From: Jaenimonas drosophilae | Taxonomy: Eukaryota > Euglenozoa > Kinetoplastea > Trypanosomatida > Trypanosomatidae | Reading direction: 5' to 3' | DNA: 64,000 nucleotides | Assembly (NCBI GenBank): GCA_030849065.1 | Contig: JASAON010001648.1 | Span: 108,104 to 172,103 of the forward strand | Shown here: positions 58,401 to 64,000 of the stretch, one piece after another | Numbering within the stretch: position 1 is the stretch's first letter | Layout of the letters: every line of letters begins with the position of its first letter | The notes under the pieces: generated by a model | The model's database searches: none | Told to the model about the DNA's origin: nothing | The model's input: the letters and a program-made list of their open reading frames with translations, nothing else | Translations under genes and position numbers: made by a program

Positions 58401-59011
58401 GCACTCACGCCCCTTCTCTCTGCTTGGATACCCAAGGTGTAGCAGCGCTCGAGAACCCCACGCGGCACTGGCAAGCGTCCATGTAGCTCCGGCCGCGTTT
58501 GGAGCGCACGGGACAGACGCTGGCCAAATTCGACGATGGTGCGGCAACGGGCGAGCTCACGGTAGGCATCAACCAACTTAGGATCCTCCATGGTCTCCCA
58601 GGAAGCAACCACATAATGCGCAAAGGCCCACGGGCGGCGGCGAGAGGCTGCCAAGACAAAGTCGCGCTGTGTGGATGACAGCACCGTCAGCTGGGCGGGT
58701 GCCAACTGAAGTGCTGTCTCCCACGGCACACGGTGACGGCGTAGGGTTCTCCAAATCAGCAATGAATTCTCACGGGTACCGAGAAGCTGTGCTGCTCGCC
58801 CATTCTCTGACGCCCCCGTCCGCTCCGACTGTAGTAGTTCGCAGGTATCACGAAGCACAACACTGGGCTCCTCTTGGGGCATCTTCGCACGGACTGACGA
58901 GGCAGCAACCGCCCGCCAGCGGTTGATCACAGCCTGCACGACAGTCTTGCATTCCATATTCGTGGGAGTACCGACCTCATGGCGGCACCTCAGCCTTGCA
59001 GTACAGCGCAT
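55457..59011 (-). CDS. Large PPR-like alpha-helical repeat protein, probably mitochondrial
   Basis: 1184 aa from the ATG at 59011; an alternative ATG at 58957 would remove 18 residues. The first residues (MRCTARLRCRHEV) are Arg-rich and could be a mitochondrial presequence, favouring the longer start. The whole length is a helical solenoid with recurring 'W..AL' units, e.g. 'GRWSEALETLKSS', 'DSWMRALATLRHSEG', 'GDWSAALGLGTAAGY', 'LPWEAALTAMQTMHS' and 'HEWQVALHFFKRLR', spaced 35-70 residues apart. This style is common in kinetoplastid mitochondrial RNA-binding (PPR/KRIPP) and mitoribosome assembly proteins. Repeat boundaries are too diverged to count by eye, and specific function is unknown. 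Confidence 0.75.
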   Translation of the reverse strand: MRCTARLRCRHEVGTPTNMECKTVVQAVINRWRAVAASSVRAKMPQEEPSVVLRDTCELLQSERTGASENGRAAQLLGTRENSLLIWRTLRRHRVPWETALQLAPAQLTVLSSTQRDFVLAASRRRPWAFAHYVVASWETMEDPKLVDAYRELARCRTIVEFGQRLSRALQTRPELHGRLPVPRGVLERCYTLGIQAERRGVSAGAALALQQAALLSLVAQSSYSRGATEGLAVKRALLMGCAGRWSEALETLKSSTAVRASYVWSWRSYLKQRDSWMRALATLRHSEGDEATASLPPLAATIKAAPSWIVALQLVQSSEMNDHRAVAGLLDRPDFMRAAHQWRLGLELLATLPEALQTYARVRPWVDQLPTLHPQYLQLLVSALRAPAHRMYPGTLTRRLVGLARRGDWSAALGLGTAAGYYDVVLPLSDQLPQGHGSLALPSELMTFAREAYLLQSPLPLPKTIARPTEPMDEPRALAHTLYGDWRTVASHPQRHAFTPRLRALLQAKQLEVGEVSVSSDPVRCYTFQSATESQLVASYATEKDRRYFLQVIPSRVRGHHTPTRTCATPARVDLTDLFGRMYNCEDVEEILVRCTREMWVASDPSRERFLLRQLCRLLAAGCVCCPSSQRYALAVALLGAAETLRLRLDTTLALRALAVVPAHILAVSSSARLMAVTCFSMAGRWETVMRLFHRWSQPDALPTSSPTTTTLEEIADRCATAVYAAPREASTQFLCELLESSSSPFVMVLVDLLRGDSRSSMEVLGQRHIGTSAAPLVAHEAQATKNLQLRVLSAGFCLLDRTEVLRELVRQCGLQHIGPGEVDDFARQRLLQALPWEAALTAMQTMHSTGGTVDEHWIAQQCQKQGISCEAVEELRRLRPDSSIVNTLWSFFHACKRGELKVALQSLVLFVTHIHPRTVEPLYWPTFVALVGVAAVHDGWASCQSDEGLRTIHHALSAGLLERLTSHPKFATALKATRHAVRQLLLDPNLPSGTSILLGYLHLEVGRCLQVPVSAAFTSQMLRMSAPHEWQVALHFFKRLRHPTTSERMALVYALRQCDSIASVVLGSRRFLRHHAEQVVLWSDASLSPSERWVKALQWLQAASSEPNDEGELQRLVRGLVVKWNRAECDRALELLRRSGLASHVGSTTSSKRKVMDTQPADVTASMVATCLNERQRQLPSE

Positions 59012-59235
59012 TCATGTGCAAAGCCTTCCACAGTGTGTTTGGCCAATCCTGGCTACCTAGTAGTAAATGGGTGAGGAGATGGGCGAGTTCAGCACTTCTC
59101 GTTGGAGTGAGAGACCACTGCTCATCATAGCAATGATCTGCATGCCAGTGAAGGAAGAAGTACAAGAGCCAGCAAGTGTGGCATTGGGTGTCGCATCAGC
59201 AGTGGTATGTGGTATTGGGGAATTGGCGAATATCG

Positions 59236-60273
59236 TTAACCGCCAATGGAGATCATGGGCCGTCCAGAGGAGGAGCCACTAAGCAGGTCACTGTGGCCGC
59301 CCAGCATGGCCTTTTTGTGCTGAAGGGCCTGTTGGATTTCCTGAAGAAGTAGGCTGTTGTCGGAACTGTTCCGCAGTGTTGGACGGAGATCGTGCTCATC
59401 GGCATCAAACAGGCACCGTCGAAGTTTTCCGTCGGCGGTGAGGCGAAGACGGTTGCAAGTGCTGCAGAAGGGCAGCGTCACGGGACTAATGAATCCAATG
59501 GAGCCCATGGAATGCGGGAGCTTAAATAGCTTGGCTGTTTGTTCCGCCATGGCACCACTGGAGACTGGGGTCAGCTTTGCGCCATGGTAGGCCTCGATGG
59601 TATCCATCATCTCCATGAAGGAGAAAACCTTGCCTCTGCTCCAGTGATTATCTTCAAAGGGCATGAACTCAATGAAGCGCACCTCCACACGCCGTTCCAT
59701 GGTGAGGGCTGCAAAGGCACCGAGCTCATCCTCGTTGAAGCCCCGCATCACCACACAATTCACCTTCAGCTTCACGCCAGGGAGTCGCTCCGCCATGGCA
59801 ATCGAGTCCATCACAAGAGAGAACCCACGACGGCGAGTGATGAATGCAAAACGGTCTTCCTGGAGGGAATCCAGAGACACGTTAATGCTTGTCACACCAG
59901 CCTCGTACATGGGTGCCAAGAAACGCGGGAGGAGAAGGCCATTGGTGGTCACACACAGCTCAACCTTCGGTGCAGCCTCACGTACTTCCCGCGCCATTCG
60001 CAGCAAGTCACTCCCACGAAGCAACGGCTCTCCACCTGTAAAGCGAATCTTGTGGCAGCCACCTTCCGTAACAAGGAGGCGAAGCAAGCGGATAGTCTCT
60101 TCTGTTGTGAGCAAGTCAGCCTTGGGGGTGAGCGGCACGCCGTTATCCGGCATGCAGTATTGGCAGCGCAGGTTGCACCTTTCAGTTAGGGATACTCGAA
60201 CGTAGTCATGTACCCGATTGAAGGTGTCACGAAGCACCGTCCCTCGTCGTGTGATGAAGCACGTGTGCAGCAT
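59236..60273 (-). CDS. MOCS1A: GTP 3',8-cyclase MoaA/MOCS1A (molybdopterin synthesis)
   Basis: 345 aa from the ATG at 60273 (the frame extends 7 codons to a GTG). Radical-SAM cysteines 'CNLRCQYCMP' (near 33-42; C-x3-C-x2-C) bind the first 4Fe-4S cluster, and 'CSTCNRLRLTADGKLRRC' (near 269-286; C-x2-C-x13-C) the second, substrate-side cluster. 'RFTGGEPLLR', 'VTTNG', 'SLDSL' and 'FIEFMPF' are in register, and the protein ends SIGG, the essential C-terminal GG of MoaA. It converts GTP to 3',8-cH2GTP, the first step of molybdenum cofactor synthesis, in the mitochondrial matrix in eukaryotes. No MoaC domain is fused, so MoaC must be encoded elsewhere. Confidence 0.96.
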   Translation of the reverse strand: MLHTCFITRRGTVLRDTFNRVHDYVRVSLTERCNLRCQYCMPDNGVPLTPKADLLTTEETIRLLRLLVTEGGCHKIRFTGGEPLLRGSDLLRMAREVREAAPKVELCVTTNGLLLPRFLAPMYEAGVTSINVSLDSLQEDRFAFITRRRGFSLVMDSIAMAERLPGVKLKVNCVVMRGFNEDELGAFAALTMERRVEVRFIEFMPFEDNHWSRGKVFSFMEMMDTIEAYHGAKLTPVSSGAMAEQTAKLFKLPHSMGSIGFISPVTLPFCSTCNRLRLTADGKLRRCLFDADEHDLRPTLRNSSDNSLLLQEIQQALQHKKAMLGGHSDLLSGSSSGRPMISIGG

Positions 60274-60375
60274 GCAAGCCGAGATCACTCTCACTCAAAC
60301 AATCTCCGGCAGGTACACACTCCCGCCTTGAGGGTGTGATCAATAAAAGTACAACTCTACGTTGTGAGTTGTTGC

Positions 60376-60412
60376 CTAGAAAAAAAATCAAAGCAAGTCA
60401 AAGAAAGAGCAA
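60376..60412 (-). promoter_or_regulatory. Probable trans-splice acceptor of MOCS1A
   Basis: Coding strand: GCTCTTTCTTTGACTTGC then TTTGATTTTTTTTCTAG, about 103 nt upstream of the ATG. Later AGs (near 60357) are possible alternatives. Confidence 0.55.
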
Positions 60413-60543
60413 ACCGCACTTGTCCATCACGTGAGAGCGTCATCAACAGCTCAGACATTGAATGCGCCACAAAGCCATCACACACAATCAAGAATTTTCT
60501 TCTTATCCCTTCAGTGTCAGAAACAAGTGGGGTAAACCTCCAC

Positions 60544-61152
60544 TTACATCATGAACTGGTTGGGTTTCCAGCGCCGCTGGAACATCGGATCCTTGTACTT
60601 CCACGAGTGCCTACTCTGATCCTTCCAAAGAAGCGGTCGTGGCCTCTTATCGCCATGTGGATGCACGGCATCTTCGTACAGCCACGCCTTCTCCAGTGGT
60701 GCCGTACGCATCTTAAGCTTCCGAACAAAGTGCCGATTAACTTCGTCTTTAAGAAAGTGCCACATCACCATGCAGGGATCGCGCTGGTACATCTCAGAGA
60801 GTCGAACACGATACTTGCCACCTGGGTAGGCAGTCTGCCACGTGATGGGGACACGAATCCATGAATCTCCCGTCATGACGGCATCCTTGATGTTGATGAT
60901 CACAACGTGATCCCCAGTGATCATACCGGGGGTGAAATCCGGCCTATGCTGGCCCGTCATGTACTGTGCGGCGATGGAGGCCACACGAGGCAGCTCTTCT
61001 CCCTTGGCATCCAATACCCACCAACGCTCGCCCTCCCTACACAACCACTGCTTAGAGATGTCGTTGTACAAGGGCAATCCCTCCGGGTGGAGCTTGTGGC
61101 GCCGGAGTACGCTCTTAAACGGCGCCACCAAAAGACCCGATGAGCGCAGCAT
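60544..61152 (-). CDS. Mitochondrial large-subunit ribosomal protein uL13m
   Basis: 202 aa from the ATG at 61152; a TTG at 61218 would add 22 Arg/Ser-rich residues. A TTTAG acceptor near 61222 would make the 61152 ATG the first one in the mRNA. The uL13 core is clear: 'WWVLDAKGEELPRVASIAAQ', 'YMTGQHRPDFTPGMITGDHV', 'IINIKDAVMTG' and 'TAYPGGKYRVRLSEM' (canonical HTGYPGG). It sits on the mitoribosomal large subunit. The C-terminal extension (WKYKDPMFQRRWKPNQFMM) is longer than bacterial L13. An ambiguous base (N) at 61230 lies just upstream. Confidence 0.9.
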   Translation of the reverse strand: MLRSSGLLVAPFKSVLRRHKLHPEGLPLYNDISKQWLCREGERWWVLDAKGEELPRVASIAAQYMTGQHRPDFTPGMITGDHVVIINIKDAVMTGDSWIRVPITWQTAYPGGKYRVRLSEMYQRDPCMVMWHFLKDEVNRHFVRKLKMRTAPLEKAWLYEDAVHPHGDKRPRPLLWKDQSRHSWKYKDPMFQRRWKPNQFMM

Positions 61153-61685
61153 CGTAGGGTTGGCGTTCGGTACGACTGTGGTACTCGAAGTGCCAAGCCT
61201 TCTACGGAGCCAACGCAATCCTAAACACGNACCACCACAGCAATGACAGAGGTACGCAAAGCTAGCTCATCAATCTCGCAAGGATCATCCATTCAACGCA
61301 CCGTTGCGCTGGGGGAGGGGAGGAACCAGCGATGCTAGCTTTCGTGGAGATATGTCTTTAACCTATATTTTGTGCCTCGTCGCTCCGCCCACTCACTGTT
61401 GGTCGTCAGTGACCAGTGGGGAACGAGAAGGAACCTCTCGCCTTCGTTCCAAGTCACGTGGTGACGATCAATCGCATGGGTGCCACAGTCGCGTGGGTGT
61501 GTGTATGTCTAAGGGCATGGGTGGATGGCACTGTGCCAACAGGAATCGCCCTGTAAGTTGCTGACACGCCACACCCCGCCTCATCACATGGGAACTCCGG
61601 TTGTGCTTCACCCCTCCCCCACCTTATCACCGTCGCACCACACAATCTCAGTGAAGTGGGGGAGGGGAAAAAAAGGCCTCGGCAA
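61153..61685. other. Intergenic spacer, 533 bp, with one ambiguous base
   Basis: uL13m leader and V-ATPase 3' UTR. No gene seen. The N at 61230 marks an unresolved base in the assembly, in the leader region. Confidence 0.5.
61230..61230. other. Ambiguous base (N)
   Basis: The only non-ACGT position in the window, in 'acacgnaccacc'. It does not interrupt a called coding region but could hide an in-frame start for uL13m. Confidence 0.95.
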
Positions 61686-63518
61686 CTACTGCTGAAGTGA
61701 AGCAAATGCCGAGATGATCTCATCGTTCTGCTTCTTAAAATAGTCCACGTTGGCGGCCTGGCCCTCAATGGGGTCACGGAACTTCATCTCCGTCAGTTGC
61801 GTGTATGTGTGTGGAATCTTCTCGCGGATGAAATTCCACGTCACCTTGTGGTCACCTACAGACTCCGCAACCGCTCGTTGCGCCTCTTCGTAAAAGGTGA
61901 CTATGTTGCGCAGCATCCAGCATGTCTTGTACAGCGGGCAGAACTTGTCGTAGGGGGTGAAGGCATTCTGCTGGAGGAACTCCTCACGAATGATCTTGGC
62001 GACCTCTAGGATGATCTTATCCGACTCGGAAAGGGAGTCCTTACCAACCAGCTGCACGATTTCCTGCAGCTCCTCCTCGCGCTGGAGAATCTCTGAGATG
62101 ACGGCACGAAGACGCAGGTAGTCAGAGTCGAAGGTGTTGAAGAAGGGCTCCAGAGCGTTGAGGTACTTGGAGTAGGAAATCAGCCAGTTCACAGAGGGGA
62201 AATGCTTGCGCTGAGCAAGACGCTTCTCCAGTCCCCAGAAGACCTGTACGATACCAAGGGTGGCAGAAGTGACGGGGTCGGAGAAGTCACCGCCAGGAGG
62301 ACTGACCGCACCAACAATGGTCACGGAGCCCTGGCGCTTGGGGCCGCCGAGGCACGTGACACGTCCGGCTCGCTCGTAGAAGGAGGCAAGACGGGCACCA
62401 AGATAGGCAGGGTAACCGCCATCGGCAGGCATTTCAGCCAGACGACCTGAGATCTCACGCAGGGCTTCTGCCCAGCGAGAGGTGGAGTCAGCCATCATGG
62501 CAATGTGCTTGCCCATGTCTCGGTAGTACTCAGCAAGGGTGATACCCGTGTAGATGGAAGCCTCACGGGCAGCCACGGGCATGTTGGAGGTGTTGGCAAC
62601 AAGGCATGTGCGCTTCATGATGGACTCCTCGCGGCCATCAATGACAGTCGTGAGGGTTGGGAAGTCCATGAGGACCTCTGCCATCTCGTTACCACGCTCA
62701 CCACAGCCCACGTAAATGACGGCATCACTGTTCGAGTACTTGGAGAGGGCCTGACTGATCACAGTCTTGCCACAGCCAAAGGCGCCTGGAATGGCACAGG
62801 TACCGCCTTGAACCGACGGGAAGAGCGCATCCAAGACACGCTGGCCCGTCAGGAGAGGGTTGTTGCCAGACTCCTTCACCGCCACTGGTCGCGGTGTGCG
62901 AACCGGCCAGCGATGCATGAGCCGTAGTGTCTTCTTCTTTCCATTGTGTTCAATCTCTACGACCTCGTCCTCCAAAGTATAGTTGCCTCCAGGTTGGACG
63001 GAGGTGACGCGGCCCTGCATGTTGGGGGGAACCATGATGGAGTGACACGACATGAGGGAGTTCTCCACCACGGTACCGATGATGTCACCGCCCGTGAGGA
63101 GGTCGCCCGGCTTCACCTGTGGCGTGAAGTCCCACTGACGCGAAGGGTTCAGCGAGCGCACTTGGATACCCTTTGGAATGAAGATGTTCTGCACCATGTT
63201 GTAGATGGTGTCGAGAGGACGCTGAATGCCATCAAAGATCTCCGACATGATGCCAGGGCCAAGCTCCAGAGAGAGGGGCTTACCCGTGCAGTACACCGGA
63301 TCTCCCACGGTGAGGCCGCCCGTCTCCTCGTAGACCTGGATGGTGGCGGTGTCACCCTCAAGACGGATGATCTCGCCAACCAAACGGAAGGAACCCACCT
63401 GGACGAGCTCGTACATGGCGCTTCCACTCATCTTATCGGCAATCACGACCGGTCCAGAAACCGCCTTTACGGAGCCGAGTTGGTTCTCGGACTCCATCAT
63501 GTGAGGAGATCGCTGCAT
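61686..63518 (-). CDS. ATP6V1A: V-type proton ATPase catalytic subunit A
   Basis: 610 aa from the ATG at 63518; the frame continues up only to a TTG. The catalytic P-loop '[18 protein letters not shown]' is near 243, followed by '[20 protein letters not shown]' and '[20 protein letters not shown]'. The non-homologous region typical of subunit A lies near 130-230 ('[20 protein letters not shown]'). It hydrolyses ATP in the V1 sector to acidify endosomes, acidocalcisomes and contractile vacuoles. Length is typical (human 617 aa). The first residues ([13 protein letters not shown]) are variable; a start at one of the next Met codons is possible. Confidence 0.97.
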   Translation of the reverse strand: MQRSPHMMESENQLGSVKAVSGPVVIADKMSGSAMYELVQVGSFRLVGEIIRLEGDTATIQVYEETGGLTVGDPVYCTGKPLSLELGPGIMSEIFDGIQRPLDTIYNMVQNIFIPKGIQVRSLNPSRQWDFTPQVKPGDLLTGGDIIGTVVENSLMSCHSIMVPPNMQGRVTSVQPGGNYTLEDEVVEIEHNGKKKTLRLMHRWPVRTPRPVAVKESGNNPLLTGQRVLDALFPSVQGGTCAIPGAFGCGKTVISQALSKYSNSDAVIYVGCGERGNEMAEVLMDFPTLTTVIDGREESIMKRTCLVANTSNMPVAAREASIYTGITLAEYYRDMGKHIAMMADSTSRWAEALREISGRLAEMPADGGYPAYLGARLASFYERAGRVTCLGGPKRQGSVTIVGAVSPPGGDFSDPVTSATLGIVQVFWGLEKRLAQRKHFPSVNWLISYSKYLNALEPFFNTFDSDYLRLRAVISEILQREEELQEIVQLVGKDSLSESDKIILEVAKIIREEFLQQNAFTPYDKFCPLYKTCWMLRNIVTFYEEAQRAVAESVGDHKVTWNFIREKIPHTYTQLTEMKFRDPIEGQAANVDYFKKQNDEIISAFASLQQ

Positions 63519-63922
63519 GTTGCGGCAGTAAGCTTCAAATGCTGCGACTCTCAATCACCCACTCGGTTGTTGATCCAACCTCTGTCAGACGGCAAGAGGA
63601 AAGGTCAGATTGATCACAGATGATGGAAGAAAAAAAACAACGATACAGCAGCTACAGCTTTCTTTTCAGTGCTACCCTGTGAATCCCAAGACAAAAGAAA
63701 ACAGCAACGAACTAAGACGAGAGGGGGGAAGATAAGTACATGACGAATGAGCAGCAGCATCAAGCCGCCACGGTCCACCAAGGGGTGAGTGAACCTCTGC
63801 GCCGTTGATCAGCGACAGAAGCTATTATTTTTGGATTTTGTTGAAAATGAAGCCGCCGTTGTGGGTCAACGGCAACTGAAATGAGACAGAACCTCGTTAT
63901 CCATCACCACTCGTCATACCAC
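63519..63922. other. Intergenic spacer, 404 bp
   Basis: V-ATPase A leader (coding strand TTTTTTTTCTTCCATCATC near 63622-63637) and 3' UTR of the edge gene. No gene recognised. Confidence 0.5.
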
Positions 63923-64000
63923 TTAGTAGGGGAGCATGGCCTCGTAGTCAGCAGGGGTACGGGCGAGCACCTCCACGTTCTTGGGGCGCACGAAGCCACC
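63923..64000 (-). CDS. C-terminal 25 codons of an unidentified gene (cut by window edge)
   Basis: The TAA at 63923-63925 closes a frame open to the window end: GGFVRPKNVEVLARTPADYE then AMLPY. Coding is supported by the unbroken frame and composition like neighbouring genes. Too short to name. It continues the same minus-strand unit. Confidence 0.6.
   Translation of the reverse strand, partial: GGFVRPKNVEVLARTPADYEAMLPY

Noticed and set aside
1..64000. tRNA, rRNA, CRISPR arrays, insertion sequences, telomeric repeats
   Set aside because: Looked for B-box-like motifs, rRNA-like runs, direct repeat-spacer patterns and transposase motifs by eye; none found. A covariance-model search would be decisive for small RNAs.

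Overview
The window reads as one stretch of a kinetoplastid-type (Euglenozoa) nuclear chromosome. Every supported gene (32, two of them cut by the window edges) lies on the minus strand. None shows an intron, including a 13.9 kb dynein gene. Genes are separated by 0.2-1.1 kb of pyrimidine-rich (on the coding strand) spacer, and many starts sit shortly downstream of a polypyrimidine tract plus AG, as expected for spliced-leader trans-splicing of a polycistronic transcript. Stop codons and start contexts fit the standard code. The gene set points to a flagellated protist with a respiring mitochondrion. A free-living bodonid such as Bodo is my best guess, but this is inference: no taxon-specific marker was searched.

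Layout, read in the direction of transcription (right to left). The right edge holds the last 25 codons of an unknown gene. Next come V-ATPase subunit A, mitoribosomal uL13m, the molybdopterin enzyme MoaA/MOCS1A, a 1184-aa alpha-helical repeat protein (PPR-like), a TM9SF nonaspanin, inositol-pentakisphosphate 2-kinase, a small internally repeated coiled-coil protein, a DUF501 protein and serine palmitoyltransferase subunit 1 (61.7-47.7 kb). The middle (47-30 kb) holds two uncharacterised proteins (one with a zinc-binding DC1/ZZ-like domain), an actin-related protein, an RNase III-fold protein without obvious catalytic residues, a PGM2-type phosphoglucomutase, a WDR11-like beta-propeller protein, a small coiled-coil protein, a SET-domain protein, a single-TM protein, uL14m, a TTC1-like TPR protein and an F-box-like protein. 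The left third holds an aquaporin, SmD3, a TPR-DnaJ co-chaperone, an axonemal dynein heavy chain (probably the inner-arm I1/f 1-beta class), a membrane-anchored CYTH-like protein, an unknown protein, a PDK/BCKDK-type mitochondrial kinase, the Cox assembly factor Pet191, an SCP/FCP1-type phosphatase and the N-terminal HEAT part of a TOR-like kinase.

The neighbours do not form one pathway. As is usual for kinetoplastid units, the order looks functionally mixed: several mitochondrial proteins, some flagellar and cytoskeletal, some endomembrane. I found no mobile element, tRNA, rRNA or CRISPR, and I do not see a coherent new multi-gene system. The most interesting items are single genes: the DUF501 protein, the RNase III-fold protein, the CYTH-like membrane protein, an aquaporin lacking the selectivity-filter arginine, and a repeat protein at 51 kb.
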